Origin: Vibrio injensis
GTDB lineage: Bacteria > Pseudomonadota > Gammaproteobacteria > Enterobacterales > Vibrionaceae
NCBI RefSeq assembly: GCF_001895205.1
Contig: NZ_BDJF01000027.1
Location: 558,001-622,000 of the forward strand
Length of the DNA: 64,000 bases
Reading direction: 5' to 3'
Shown here: piece after piece, positions 34,348 through 44,283 of the stretch
Layout: each line of letters starts with the position of its first letter
How positions within the stretch are numbered: position 1 is the first letter of the stretch
The notes under the pieces: generated by a model
Told to the model about the DNA's origin: nothing
The model's database searches: none
Seen by the model: the letters and a program-made list of their open reading frames with translations, nothing else
Position numbers and translations under genes: made by a program

Positions 34348-36785
34348 AACTAACCCAATCATCGGCTTTGAATCAGCGATTTTTACGTTGGAGTTTGAGT
34401 GAAATTCGTCATGGTCAACTGTGGCCTATTTCGCTGGCGTTAACCTTGATTATCGCCTGTGTGTTTGCACTCAGTGCGTTAGCTGAGCGCATGGAGCAAG
34501 TGGTCGTTAAACAGGGTAAAGACGCACTTACCGCGGATAGTGTGTATGTTTCTGCTCATCCGATACCAGACTCTTTATTAACGCTTACTGAGCAGAAGTC
34601 GTTGAGCACTTCGCAAATGACCCGTTTTGCGACGATGGCATTTAGTGAGCACGGAATGCAATTGGTCGGAGTTCGTGCGGTGGACTCAGCATATCCGCTG
34701 CTTGGCAAAATGACCTTAAGTGACGGTGTTGACCTGTCTCATCGTGTAGAAGCTAACCAGTTGTGGTTAGACGATCGTGTGTTTGCTCAACTTAATGTAG
34801 AGATAGGTGATACGGTTACTTTGGGGGACGCTGATTTTCTGGTTAGTGGACGAGTCGTTGACGAGCCTGGTCTTAGTTTCAATCCTTTTCAACAAATGCC
34901 GGTGGTTTATATTCATCAAGCGGATGTAGAGAAAACCGGAGCACTTCAGTTAGGGAGTCGTGTGCAATATCGGTTATTCATTCTTGGTACGGATCATCAG
35001 ATCGAGTCATTAAAATCATCACTGGAACTCGGACCGAGTGACGAGTGGCGAGATCAAGAAACGACTAATCAGAGTAATGAAGTTTTTGAACGTACTCAGC
35101 AATATCTGTCGTTAACGGTCGCGATTGTGATCATGATGGCGGCGACGACGTTGGTATTAACCTGTCAGCATTATGTGTCGACGCGGCAGCGTACGATTGC
35201 CATGCTAAAAAGCCTTGGCGCGAGCAAAAAATGGATCGTGCGTTGGTTAACTATTCAAATTGCACTGCTGCTACTTTTTGCTGCATTAGGTGGCATCCTA
35301 ATTGGCGTTGGATTGGAATTTTTACTCAGAATACCTTTGGTTGATTTATTACCCAACCCTTTACCTACCTATGGTTTTCAACCGGCCGTTATTGCGTTGC
35401 TGTCGAGTATTTTGATTGCCGTGCCCGCATTAGGCATTCCTCTTGGTTATCTCCTGAATGTTAACGCTGCCAGTGTCATTCAGCCGGTTAAAGTGGCTCG
35501 CCGTCACTCATGGAATGCACTGCTAATAGCCGTACCATTGGTGCCTATGGCAGTGGTTTACTGGCAAAACCAACTGGTGTGGATCATCTTATTTGGCATT
35601 CTTGGGCTGTTTTTTGTCTTAGCGGTGATCAGTCTGCTCTTTATTCGCGTATTGGGTTGGCTGCCGCTCAATACCGCGATGCGATTGGCATTAAGTCGAA
35701 TTAATCGTTCAAGTGTTGCCACGGGATTGCAGTTTGGTGCCTTATCACTATCGCTAATGTTATTGGCTGTTATGTGGTTAGTTCGCACCGATTTACTGGC
35801 GGATTGGCAAAAAGTATTGCCTGCCGATGCACCGAATGCTTTCGCAATTAATATTGCCGATTATGAAAAGCAAGCCTATTTGCAAGCCCTTGATGAGGCA
35901 GGTCTTGAACGCTCCGAGGCGTTTCCGATTATTCGTGGGCGACTTACCCATATTAATGGTCAAGTCGCTCAGGAAAGAATTGACAATGGAGATGGCCCTA
36001 ACGCGCTGCGCCGTGAGCTCAATTTTACTTGGGGTGAGGAATTACCGAGTTATAACACGATTGTCGAGGGGCAATGGGTGGCCAGTCAGGCGGTGTCAAT
36101 TGAACAATCCTTAGCTCAAGAGTTGGGTATAGAAGTGGGTGACACACTGAGTTTTATGATCAGTAGTCAAACTATTAGTGCGGTCGTTAATACGATTCGT
36201 CACGTAGAATGGCGAGAAATGAAACCGAATTTCTTCGTTATATTTTCGCCTGATGTGATGCAAAACGTATCAGGTAGCTGGATGGTGAGTTTTCGTATTG
36301 AGTCTGATCACCAATCCTTGCTCAGTGAGTTATCTCGCCAGCATCCGACAGTAAGCTTAATGGACATTCGAGCGATGGGCGAAAAAATTCAGCAGTTACT
36401 GACGCAAATCGTTTGGTCGATTACGGTGTTGGCTGCGCTCGGGATGTTAGCGGGTATCTTGTTGATTTTTACCTTACTGCGGTTAAGTTTGAGTCAACGT
36501 CAACAAGAAATACAGCTTTATCGTACATTAGGGGCGAGTCGTCGTCGGGTCACATCAACCTTATGGGCAGAATATGGCGTGATGGCATTGATTGCTGGAC
36601 TGGTAGCGGCAATCAGTGCTGATGTGATAGTCGGCAGTATCATGTATTGGGGATTTGACTTATCCCCAACCGTACATTTTTCCATGTGGTTAACCTTACC
36701 AGTCATGACTTTTGCTATCTTAGCTCTTGTCGTTAGTAGCTTGTTGCAGCGATTGTTAACTCCGATCAATCGTGCGTTTAGTTGA
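34344..36785 (+). CDS. ybbP: FtsX-family ABC permease YbbP
   Basis: An 813-residue permease with two FtsX domains and ten likely membrane segments (one near the N-terminus at 25-45, a cluster at 255-430, more at 455-500, three at the C-terminus) and large periplasmic domains between, as in E. coli YbbP. It starts at GTG 34344, with GGAGG eight bases before, overlapping the ybbA stop (GTGA). An upstream in-frame ATG at 34296 lies within ybbA and is unlikely. With YbbA it forms a probable envelope mechanotransmission or lipid-handling complex near TesA, a thioesterase of the periplasm. Confidence 0.88.
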   Translation: MKLTQSSALNQRFLRWSLSEIRHGQLWPISLALTLIIACVFALSALAERMEQVVVKQGKDALTADSVYVSAHPIPDSLLTLTEQKSLSTSQMTRFATMAFSEHGMQLVGVRAVDSAYPLLGKMTLSDGVDLSHRVEANQLWLDDRVFAQLNVEIGDTVTLGDADFLVSGRVVDEPGLSFNPFQQMPVVYIHQADVEKTGALQLGSRVQYRLFILGTDHQIESLKSSLELGPSDEWRDQETTNQSNEVFERTQQYLSLTVAIVIMMAATTLVLTCQHYVSTRQRTIAMLKSLGASKKWIVRWLTIQIALLLLFAALGGILIGVGLEFLLRIPLVDLLPNPLPTYGFQPAVIALLSSILIAVPALGIPLGYLLNVNAASVIQPVKVARRHSWNALLIAVPLVPMAVVYWQNQLVWIILFGILGLFFVLAVISLLFIRVLGWLPLNTAMRLALSRINRSSVATGLQFGALSLSLMLLAVMWLVRTDLLADWQKVLPADAPNAFAINIADYEKQAYLQALDEAGLERSEAFPIIRGRLTHINGQVAQERIDNGDGPNALRRELNFTWGEELPSYNTIVEGQWVASQAVSIEQSLAQELGIEVGDTLSFMISSQTISAVVNTIRHVEWREMKPNFFVIFSPDVMQNVSGSWMVSFRIESDHQSLLSELSRQHPTVSLMDIRAMGEKIQQLLTQIVWSITVLAALGMLAGILLIFTLLRLSLSQRQQEIQLYRTLGASRRRVTSTLWAEYGVMALIAGLVAAISADVIVGSIMYWGFDLSPTVHFSMWLTLPVMTFAILALVVSSLLQRLLTPINRAFS

Positions 36786-37180
36786 TGGTATCTTGAGTAA
36801 ATAAATAACTTATCCACAAAAACAGTGGATAAATGTTGGGATAACTTCCTTGGCTATTGATAGCGATCAGCATGCTAAGCCAATGCCGCTCAAGCTTACC
36901 GATAATTGGTTATTCACAGTGAGTGACAGTTGGAGATAAGCGGATAATCAGTCAAGGCTTTTTTGATAAATTTTATACCGTTGATAACGGTGCCACGTTA
37001 CATTAAACCGCCGTGATCCAGTGTGCATTTTGGGATGCTCTCATCACGCATGGCTTTCAGCGATGATCGGTGAGTCCGTTATGGTGAGAGTGAGACCCAT
37101 TTGGGTATAACATCGATAAGACCTTGTGAAAAATGTGATTTTCATAACCTTTTACACGTTTTAGAATAGGCAGCAACGTA
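36786..37180. other. Intergenic region between ybbP and the FAD oxidoreductase
   Basis: Nearly 400 bases. TTATCCAC AAAAAC AGTGGATAA near 36810-36832 is a perfect hairpin 25 bases after ybbP and may serve as a terminator, although it lacks a T-run. The rest shows no ORF with a binding site or known RNA. Confidence 0.5.
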
Positions 37181-38647
37181 ATGACCAACGGCAGTGAAAT
37201 GTTACTTACTAAACCAGAAATACAGGCCCCGAGTATTGCCATTATTGGTGGAGGGGTCGCCGGTGCCACCGCCGCGGTGCATCTGAGTGAACTTGGCCTA
37301 AAGGTGACCTTGTTGGAAAAGAGCGCTGGTCTAGTCAATGGACCGCCGATTTGTCATCTTCATGCGGGAGGTAATTTATATCGAGAAATCTCTCAGCAGC
37401 AGTGCATCGAATTACTGCGTCAATCGATAGAAACCGTAAGGCTTTATCCACACACTTTAAACCGGCGACCAACAGTGATCGCTATTCCACACAGCGATCC
37501 TGGTTCGGCAGAGGAAATATTACCGAGGTTAGACGTTATTCGTTCTGCCTATCAGCAACTTGTCGTCGAAGATTCGCAAAATAAAATACTCGGTGAGCCC
37601 AGTGACTATTTTCGTCTTTATCAACAAGATGAACTTGAACGTCTGGCATTGAGATCTCAACCGAAAGTACCTATTAGTTTCGACGATTGGTTAATCCCTT
37701 TTGCTCAACATACGGATTTATCGCAGCTTAAATATCCGGTTGTTGCGGTGCAAGAGTATGGTTGGAGCGTCTTTCGATTAGCGGCCAGCGCACACTTAAC
37801 CTTAGAAGCGTTACCGAATTGTCAGATACTGACTCAAGCAACGCTGATTGACACTCATTTTGCTGAACAGCAGTGGCAGTTGACTTACCAAGATCGTGAT
37901 GGCCATTCACATCAGTTACAGTGTGACTATTTAATTAATGCCTGCGGTTACGAAACCGGTAAAATTGATGACTTAACTCATCATCCTCGTCAGCGTCTGG
38001 TTGAGTTTAAAGCAGCCTTTGTCACTCATTGGCCGCGTTGTCATCAAGAGTGGCCTGAGGTGATTTTCCATGGCCCGAGAGGAACACCACAAGGAATGGC
38101 TCAGCTCACTCCTTATGCGGATGGTGTTTTCCAATTGCACGGTATGACGCAAGATATTACGTTGTTTGATGATGGTTTGGTGTCTTCAACACCGGAGTCT
38201 TCACAACCTTGTTTGCCTACTTATCTGCAGCAGAAGCTCACTCAAGGCTGGTCAAACCAGGCGCTAAGTGAACGGACTTTGAGAGCGATTAAGCACATGA
38301 GCCAATTTGTACCCGAATTTGCTTGTGCAGAGATTGGTGGTAGTCCGTTATTCGGTGCTCAGCAGATCCCTGGGGAAGATGCATCATTGCGAGCCGCAGA
38401 TGTTACGTTTGAGGCCAACCAGTATGCTCGCATTGAGGTTGTAAAAGGCTCATCGGCCTTGGAAGCTGCGAGAAAGCTCGTTGCGACTTGGCAATTAGCC
38501 GACGTTGATGCGGGATTATCCATTGAACAGCAGCATCCAGTATGCTTGAGTTTTAGTGAGCAACAAATTGAGCAAAAAGCCATCCAATTAGCGGAACAAC
38601 GTGGTTATCCGATAGCGTTAGCTAAAGTGGTTGGCTCAAGGTATTAA
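37181..38647 (+). CDS. FAD-dependent oxidoreductase (DAO family)
   Basis: A 488-residue flavoprotein. The dinucleotide-binding fold is IAIIGGGVAGATAAVHLSELGLKVTLLEK-like at residues 19-47 (GxGxxG is GGGVAG), and LINACGYETGKIDDL near 250 fits the second FAD contact of DadA/ThiO-like oxidases. There is no membrane segment. The substrate may be an amino acid or amine. Its last four bases overlap the stop of the convergent pxpA gene. The ATG at 37181 has a weak binding site; a second ATG at residue 7 is possible. Confidence 0.75.
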   Translation: MTNGSEMLLTKPEIQAPSIAIIGGGVAGATAAVHLSELGLKVTLLEKSAGLVNGPPICHLHAGGNLYREISQQQCIELLRQSIETVRLYPHTLNRRPTVIAIPHSDPGSAEEILPRLDVIRSAYQQLVVEDSQNKILGEPSDYFRLYQQDELERLALRSQPKVPISFDDWLIPFAQHTDLSQLKYPVVAVQEYGWSVFRLAASAHLTLEALPNCQILTQATLIDTHFAEQQWQLTYQDRDGHSHQLQCDYLINACGYETGKIDDLTHHPRQRLVEFKAAFVTHWPRCHQEWPEVIFHGPRGTPQGMAQLTPYADGVFQLHGMTQDITLFDDGLVSSTPESSQPCLPTYLQQKLTQGWSNQALSERTLRAIKHMSQFVPEFACAEIGGSPLFGAQQIPGEDASLRAADVTFEANQYARIEVVKGSSALEAARKLVATWQLADVDAGLSIEQQHPVCLSFSEQQIEQKAIQLAEQRGYPIALAKVVGSRY

Positions 38648-39384
38648 CACCACTGTTCTCTAATGCGGTTGATTAACTCAACCGCTCTAGGATGGTTTGT
38701 ATCGATGCATAACGTATCCGCTTCAATCGCCAAAATAAAACCGTCTGCACTGGTTACTTTTCCATAACGAGTGATTTGTTTGACTTGGTTTACTATCGCC
38801 TCTTCATTGCGTAATCTGCCATTAGCTGACGTATCGGGCGTTAACTGCCCGTTAGCCAGATACGTTCTATCGGCAAAAGCTTCAAATAAGAGTGGCACAT
38901 CAAAACGATCCGCCAAATCGAGATAATCTTGGTTATTCGGCGAGGCTAAGATCATCAGGGGAAGATTAAAGCAAGAGACAGCATCAACCACTGAACGGAA
39001 AATATTTTTATCCTTCATCATGTCACGGTATAACGCGCCATGGGGTTTGACATAGCTTAACTCGGCATTTTTGCTCTCACACAAGGCCTTGAGCGCACCA
39101 ACTTGATAAATCACAATATCGCATATCTCTTCATCCGACATGGCGAAGGAGCGTTGACCAAAGCCTTGTTTATCAGGATAGCCGGGATGAGCACCAATCA
39201 TGACGTCGTTTTGTAGTGCTAAGTCAATGGTTTTACTAATGATATGTGGATCAGCAGCATGGAAACCACAAGCGATGTTAGCCATATCGATATGAGGCAT
39301 AATTTCTTCGTCTGTCCCCATTCTCCATACACCAAAGCCTTGGCCCATATCACAATTTAGTTTGATCGTTCGTGTTGTACTCAC
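38644..39384 (-). CDS. pxpA: 5-oxoprolinase subunit A (LamB/YcsF family)
   Basis: A 246-residue LamB/YcsF protein that, with PxpB and PxpC, opens 5-oxoproline to glutamate with ATP. LNCDMGQGFGVW (5'-phosphate-like metal site), NIACGFHAADP, GAHPGYPD and YVKPHGALYRDM are all typical. No pxpB/pxpC genes are in the window, so the partners must be elsewhere or the protein acts alone. It overlaps the convergent oxidoreductase by four bases. Confidence 0.9.
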   Translation of the reverse strand: MSTTRTIKLNCDMGQGFGVWRMGTDEEIMPHIDMANIACGFHAADPHIISKTIDLALQNDVMIGAHPGYPDKQGFGQRSFAMSDEEICDIVIYQVGALKALCESKNAELSYVKPHGALYRDMMKDKNIFRSVVDAVSCFNLPLMILASPNNQDYLDLADRFDVPLLFEAFADRTYLANGQLTPDTSANGRLRNEEAIVNQVKQITRYGKVTSADGFILAIEADTLCIDTNHPRAVELINRIREQWC

Positions 39385-39634
39385 AGAGGGTGATCCTTAT
39401 TGGTTATCCCTTACTTATCTGGCGTTGAATATTAGTCATTGTTTAAGTCCATTTATCATTATCTTATAGGATAAGATCAACACGATGACAGTTTTTTCTT
39501 GGATTCTTTATTGGTATTTTGAAACAACTTAACGATAGAATAGGTTTATGAACGTGGTCAATCGTGCTGCAATCGAATCGATGACTCAAACGGATAACTA
39601 AGATGCAGAAATTAACGAACAAAGGTAGCTAGGT

Positions 39635-40660
39635 ATGAAAGTGTTAGTCACCGGGGGAATGGGCTATATCGGTAGTCATACTTGTATCCAAATGATTCAA
39701 GCGGGCATGACGCCAGTTATTGTTGATAACTTATATAATAGTAAAGCCTCGGTATTGGATAGAATTGAGAAAATATCAGGTTGTCGTCCCGTTTTTATTC
39801 ATGGTGATATTCGTGATAAAGCGCGGTTAATGAGTATCATGGCCGAACATGCAATCGAATCGGTGATTCATTTTGCCGGTTTAAAGGCCGTCGGTGAATC
39901 AGTACAAAAGCCGCTTGAATACTACGATAACAATGTTAATGGTACTTTAGTGCTCGTTTCTGCGATGCGTGAAATGGGGGTAAGATCATTAATATTCAGT
40001 TCTTCTGCGACCGTATATGGCGATCCTGCTAGTGTGCCAATCACTGAACTGTTTCCGACCAGTGCGACCAACCCCTATGGGCGTAGTAAATTGATGGTCG
40101 AAGAGTGTCTACATGATTTTCAACGTGCTAATCCAGATTGGAGCATCACGCTGTTGCGTTATTTCAATCCGGTTGGCTCGCATCCATCGGGAGAGCTTGG
40201 TGAAGACCCGCAAGGCATTCCGAATAATTTAATGCCGTTCATTTCTCAAGTTGCTGTCGGGCGGCGCGAATGCTTGTCTATTTTTGGCAGTGATTATCCC
40301 ACCAAAGATGGTACTGGCGTACGAGATTATATTCATGTGATGGATTTGGCTGATGGGCATATTGCGGCGCTACAAAAAGTGGGTGTTCAGTCAGGGCTGC
40401 ATATCTATAACTTAGGCACAGGTCAGGGGTACAGCGTATTAGAAATGGTCAAAGCCTTTGAAACCGCTAATCAGTGTCAAATACCGCATCAGTTAGTGGC
40501 AAGACGCCCTGGTGATATTGCTGAATGTTGGGCAGACCCAAGTAAAGCTCAGCGAGAGCTTAATTGGCAAGCGACACGCACCCTACAAGAGATGGCACAA
40601 GATACTTGGCGTTGGCAATCACAAAATCCTCAAGGTTATCCAGATAGCGAAACGATATAA
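39635..40660 (+). CDS. galE: UDP-glucose 4-epimerase
   Basis: A 341-residue short-chain dehydrogenase-type epimerase that interconverts UDP-glucose and UDP-galactose for the Leloir pathway and surface polysaccharide. NAD binding GGMGYIGSHT lies at residues 7-16, the catalytic Ser-Tyr-Lys is in SSSATVYG and NPYGRSKLMVEE (Tyr-x3-Lys), and RYFNPVGSHPSGELGEDP is the GalE signature. No other gal genes are adjacent, so it is probably independent of galTK. A bidirectional terminator follows. Confidence 0.95.
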   Translation: MKVLVTGGMGYIGSHTCIQMIQAGMTPVIVDNLYNSKASVLDRIEKISGCRPVFIHGDIRDKARLMSIMAEHAIESVIHFAGLKAVGESVQKPLEYYDNNVNGTLVLVSAMREMGVRSLIFSSSATVYGDPASVPITELFPTSATNPYGRSKLMVEECLHDFQRANPDWSITLLRYFNPVGSHPSGELGEDPQGIPNNLMPFISQVAVGRRECLSIFGSDYPTKDGTGVRDYIHVMDLADGHIAALQKVGVQSGLHIYNLGTGQGYSVLEMVKAFETANQCQIPHQLVARRPGDIAECWADPSKAQRELNWQATRTLQEMAQDTWRWQSQNPQGYPDSETI

Positions 40661-40736
40661 TTGAACAACCTGACTAACCATTACTTATTTTGAGTGATGG
40701 TTAGTCGTTATTGGTCATCAACAAATGGTTATCAAT

Positions 40737-40771
40737 AAAAAAGCCAGTCACATGAGTTTGACTGGCTTTTT
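40737..40771. terminator. Bidirectional terminator between galE and the chemoreceptor
   Basis: AAGCCAGTCA at 40741-40750 pairs with TGACTGGCTT around an eight-base loop. A-runs before and T-runs after allow termination of galE (plus) and the chemoreceptor (minus). Confidence 0.9.
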
Positions 40772-40815
40772 AACAAATCACTTCTCGTCTCAAGTCGAGA
40801 GGGGAAGACTGTGGA

Positions 40816-42240
40816 TTAATTTGTTTGGTAGCGGCTCAATATCTGACTAAGATTTTGTGTCGCTTGACTGATTTCATTAATCCCAGACGAGGATTTTTCT
40901 GCGACTCGGCGAATGGTATTGGACTGACTACGGATATCGCTCAATTCTGATGCGATATCATTAGCGACTGAACTTTGTTCTTCTGCAGACGTTGATATTT
41001 GCACACTCATATCATTGATCATCCGTGCCGAATGAGCGATTTTTTCAATATCTTGGCCAATTTCCATTACTAAGCTGCTGCTACTTTGTGCTTGGCTCAC
41101 CGTTTGTTCGGTCATTTTTGCTATCGTACGGCTTTCACTTTGCAGTTTTTCAATCATCGATTGAATATCAATAGTGGCTGATTGTGTACGGCTAGCGAGA
41201 GTGCGAACTTCGTCAGCAACGACAGCAAATCCTCGACCTTGTTCACCTGCTCGCGCGGCTTCAATCGCGGCGTTGAGTGCCAGTAGGTTAGTTTGTTCAG
41301 AGATAGCGTTGATGGTGGTGATCACTTCATTAATCTTGATCGCATTTTCATTTAAGGTTGTCACCGATGAGGATGTTTGACCGATAAATCGTGATAATTG
41401 TTCAATTTCGTTGATCGCTTGAGTGACTCGACGATGACCAATCTCGACTTGTTTCGCATCCTGCTCTGCTTGTTGAGTCGCTTGACGTGAAATGCTCGAT
41501 ACTTCTTGAGCGGAGGCTGTCATTTGCTCCATTGCGGTGGCAACAGAATCTAGCGACGCGTACTGATTATGGATTTGTTTTTCACTCTCTTTCATTTCAC
41601 CAGCGAACACTTTTGAGGTGTCGGTCAGTGTCGCTGAGTTGTTTTTGACTGTGACGACTAATTCAGTCAAGGTATCCATGGCTTTATCTAGTGCGCAGCC
41701 AATGGTACCAAACTCATCACGCCCGGGATGAAAACCTAATCGAGAAGTAAGATCACCTTTCGCAATTTTTTGCGTCGTAGTGTAAAGATCCCATAGAGCT
41801 CCACCTAAGAAAGTTGCAATCCAATAACAAAGAAGACCGAACGGAAGAACCCACAAGTAACTGAATAAAAGCACCTTGAAAGCGGCAGAGCGCATTTGCT
41901 GCTCTTGACGAGAGAAATCTTCCGTTAAACGATAGACCTGCCCATTCTTGCTTTGAGCTGTCGCCATAACTCGACCTTGTTGATACTGCGTATCTTGCAA
42001 AGCGGCGCGAGCTTCTAACCCTGGGATCAAGGTAATGTCATTTTGACTGATAATCCCTTGTAATTTGTACTCTACGGCTTGTTTTGCTTGAGTTTCAAAG
42101 TTAGCGATGGTGTGCATATAACGAGCGCCAGCTAGGGCGCTAAGTGTGATAAAAAAGAGCGCAAACACGGCCCACATCTTATCGTTGATGGATATTTTGA
42201 TGAATACACGATCAATCATCCTGAATGGAACTTGTTTCAT
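40816..42240 (-). CDS. Methyl-accepting chemotaxis protein
   Basis: A 474-residue chemoreceptor. Two membrane helices flank a small periplasmic domain (about 22-45 and 125-148; sensor part only about 80 residues), followed by a HAMP region with DEFGTIG near 175, then methylation helices and the conserved hairpin tip [24 protein letters not shown] near 315. The C-terminus lacks a CheR-binding pentapeptide. GGAGAAGAT precedes the ATG. The small sensor domain has no family I can name, so the ligand is unknown. Confidence 0.92.
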   Translation of the reverse strand: MKQVPFRMIDRVFIKISINDKMWAVFALFFITLSALAGARYMHTIANFETQAKQAVEYKLQGIISQNDITLIPGLEARAALQDTQYQQGRVMATAQSKNGQVYRLTEDFSRQEQQMRSAAFKVLLFSYLWVLPFGLLCYWIATFLGGALWDLYTTTQKIAKGDLTSRLGFHPGRDEFGTIGCALDKAMDTLTELVVTVKNNSATLTDTSKVFAGEMKESEKQIHNQYASLDSVATAMEQMTASAQEVSSISRQATQQAEQDAKQVEIGHRRVTQAINEIEQLSRFIGQTSSSVTTLNENAIKINEVITTINAISEQTNLLALNAAIEAARAGEQGRGFAVVADEVRTLASRTQSATIDIQSMIEKLQSESRTIAKMTEQTVSQAQSSSSLVMEIGQDIEKIAHSARMINDMSVQISTSAEEQSSVANDIASELSDIRSQSNTIRRVAEKSSSGINEISQATQNLSQILSRYQTN

Positions 42241-42391
42241 ATCTTCTCCGGTGTAGCACTATGGCGTGGGGGTTGAGCGATTTTACGGCTATCTGAGCGA
42301 TTAAAGTGTGTAATATCCCATATATTTATGAAATATATATGTACCAATGTTTCAGAAGTGAGAGGTAGATCGATATATTCAGCATTTATAT

Positions 42392-42424
42392 AAAAGCCCG
42401 AATAAGGATTCTTATTCGGGCTTT
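42392..42424 (-). terminator. Terminator of the tyrosine permease gene
   Basis: AAAGCCCGAATAAG at 42393-42406 pairs with CTTATTCGGGCTTT at 42411-42424. On the minus strand it runs into TTTTAT. It lies 48 bases after the permease stop. Confidence 0.85.
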
Positions 42425-42471
42425 GAGAAAGGTCATAAAGAATTCAAAGCAGGGCGCTTGAATGACAGTGA

Positions 42472-43677
42472 TTAGCCGAGTGCGGGAAGTGCACCTATGG
42501 TGATCATCAATTGGGCAGCAACAATTAATAAGCCAATAACCCCTGTAATCATCAAGGCTGGCTTACCGCCAATGACTTGATAATACTCAGATGAGGAGGC
42601 TTGGCGTCTTACGCGCACGACCATAGCAATCGGTAAAAATATCGCCAGAATCGCTAAAGCGATGGCCGCATAACCTAGAGCCATAATAAAGCCCTGTGGG
42701 TAAAATAAAGCAAACAACAGTGGGGGGGTAAAAGTGGCGACAGAAGCGACGAAACGATTTATCCCAGCGCCTTTTTTACGTAGCGTATCACCCATAAACT
42801 CAAACAAACCTAAGCTAACGCCGAGGAAAGAAGTCAATAACGCTAAATCCGCGAAAATACCGATCATGCTCCCCAGGCCAGATTGGTGTGCACTGCGTGC
42901 TAATGTGCCAATTAAGGCAGATAAACCACTATTTTGAACCAGCTCAGCTTGGCTGACGACACCGAGTGTGGCTAATTGCCACAGAATATAAATGATCAGT
43001 GGAATTGCCGAACCAATGACGATTGCTTTACGCAGTGATGGGGTATGTCCATCAAGATAGTTGACGATAGCGGGGATGCTGCCATGAAAACCAAACGAGG
43101 TGAAAATTACGGGTATAGAAGCAATGATCAGCCCCTGTCCAAGTGGCATACTCAATAAGTATGACTCAGTAACATTAGGGGCAAGAAACGTGAGCACCAT
43201 GATCATGGCAATGATTTTACCAGCAAACAATAAACGGTTAACTTTATCGACCGTCGCTGTACCAATGGTGACTACGGCAGCGACAATAACGGTAAACAGC
43301 AAAGTGCCTGTTGGCGCAGATATGGTGAATCCAGTAAATTCACTGATCCGTTGAGTAAATTGCCCACCACCTCCAGCGATATAAGCAGCACACAACGAGT
43401 AAAATAAGAACAGCATCGCGAAGGTCGCTATCCATTTGCCTTTTGTGCCGAGTATCTCTTTTGCGAGTGTGTGCAACGTGGCGTCTTGACTTGAGTATTG
43501 ATGGATTTCGACCATCAATAATGCGGTGAAGGCCATTAAGGCCCATAGACCAAGCATAATCAGTAATGCCGTCGAAAATCCAAGCCCTGCAGAAGCTAAG
43601 GGCAGAGCAAGCATACCTGCACCAATCGTCGTTCCTGCAATAATTAAGCTACTACCTAACAGTTTTGATTTGATCAT
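42472..43677 (-). CDS. tyrP: Aromatic amino acid permease (TyrP-like)
   Basis: A 401-residue inner-membrane transporter of the HAAAP family (TyrP/TnaB/Mtr) with about eleven helices. The N-terminus SSLIIAGTTIGAGMLALPLAS is the family signature, and VIFTSFGFHGSIPAIVNYL near 190 is typical of TyrP. It imports tyrosine with protons. Two TGTAAA-like sites resembling TyrR boxes lie upstream. TnaB or Mtr is possible instead, but no tryptophanase is adjacent. Confidence 0.85.
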   Translation of the reverse strand: MIKSKLLGSSLIIAGTTIGAGMLALPLASAGLGFSTALLIMLGLWALMAFTALLMVEIHQYSSQDATLHTLAKEILGTKGKWIATFAMLFLFYSLCAAYIAGGGGQFTQRISEFTGFTISAPTGTLLFTVIVAAVVTIGTATVDKVNRLLFAGKIIAMIMVLTFLAPNVTESYLLSMPLGQGLIIASIPVIFTSFGFHGSIPAIVNYLDGHTPSLRKAIVIGSAIPLIIYILWQLATLGVVSQAELVQNSGLSALIGTLARSAHQSGLGSMIGIFADLALLTSFLGVSLGLFEFMGDTLRKKGAGINRFVASVATFTPPLLFALFYPQGFIMALGYAAIALAILAIFLPIAMVVRVRRQASSSEYYQVIGGKPALMITGVIGLLIVAAQLMITIGALPALG

Positions 43678-43826
43678 ATTGTAAACTTATCTGTACGTTT
43701 GTTGAGGGTTAAATGAATGCAACGGGGTCAGTCAAACAATAATTAGGTCGCTGCTTACGTTTTTTGGTTATTCTGAATAAATTAATCAATAAGGTCAATG
43801 GTGTTGTAAAAAATTAAGTTCATTGG

Positions 43827-43844
43827 TGTAATTTTATTTATACA
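43827..43844. promoter_or_regulatory. Candidate TyrR box upstream of tyrP
   Basis: TGTAATTTTATTTATACA matches the TyrR consensus TGTAAA-N6-TTTACA at ten of twelve positions. A poorer second site TGTAAAAAATTAAGTTCA lies at 43805-43822. Both are 130-170 bases before the tyrP start. TyrR control of tyrP is known in E. coli. Confidence 0.45.
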
Positions 43845-43943
43845 CTTAATTTTGGCTAGCATCTGACTGGTGATGCATCGCTGACTGTGCTAAATGTGTT
43901 GTCGCTATTATTTTTGTTAAGTACGGTATAACACCACACGGAG

Positions 43944-43966
43944 TGGAAAAGTGATGCACTTTTCCA
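43944..43966 (+). other. Perfect hairpin in the leader of the 43-codon ORF
   Basis: TGGAAAAGTG ATG CACTTTTCCA is a perfect 10-bp stem with a three-base loop, ending 21 bases before the ORF start. It could be an operator or a leader stem; without a T-run after it, it is not a clear terminator. Confidence 0.6.
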
Positions 43967-43987
43967 GTAATAACACAGGAGGTCGGG

Positions 43988-44119
43988 ATGACAGACCAGA
44001 TAAACATTAACGATGATAGCTTAGAGCTATTGGACGCTTTGGAAATTGGTTGCGAATTGAGTCACTACGATACAACGGCTTATGACACCAGTGAGGCTGA
44101 CGTTACCTTACTCTGTTAG
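43988..44119 (+). CDS. Acidic 43-residue peptide with C-terminal cysteine
   Basis: ATG with a near-ideal AGGAGGT four bases upstream opens a 43-codon ORF, beginning MTDQININDDSLELLDALEIGC and ending SEADVTLLC. It is strongly acidic (nine Asp/Glu in the first half alone) and contains two cysteines, one being the last residue. The leader-like half DSLELLDALEIGC and a short Thr/Ser/Tyr/Cys-bearing tail recall RiPP precursor peptides, but no modifying enzyme is adjacent. It lies between tyrP (divergent) and an RNA helicase gene (same strand). Function unknown. Confidence 0.55.
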   Translation: MTDQININDDSLELLDALEIGCELSHYDTTAYDTSEADVTLLC

Positions 44120-44231
44120 TTCTCATCATGATTTCCATTTGCGTACAAAATGATCACTATAGGTGGCGATCCTCATTTTCGCAAAGCCAAAGCCATAACT
44201 ATTTGCTACAATCCGCGCCCAGATTTTCTTT

Positions 44232-44256
44232 ACGCTCAGCGTCGAACGCTGGGCGT
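44232..44256 (+). terminator. Hairpin before the RNA helicase gene
   Basis: ACGCTCAGCG TCGAA CGCTGGGCGT forms a near-perfect 10-bp stem followed by TTCTTGTATTTTT. It could terminate the small upstream ORF or attenuate the helicase gene, whose ATG is 28 bases further on. Confidence 0.55.
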
Positions 44257-44283
44257 TTCTTGTATTTTTAAAAGGAAAGTAGC

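Larger units (their letters stand above)
43678..44283. other. Long control region upstream of tyrP with a small ORF
   Basis: This 606-base gap holds the tyrP upstream region with TyrR-like sites, a perfect 10-bp hairpin at 43944-43966, a 43-codon ORF with a strong ribosome binding site (43988-44119) and a second hairpin at 44232-44256 before the RNA helicase gene. Confidence 0.7.
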
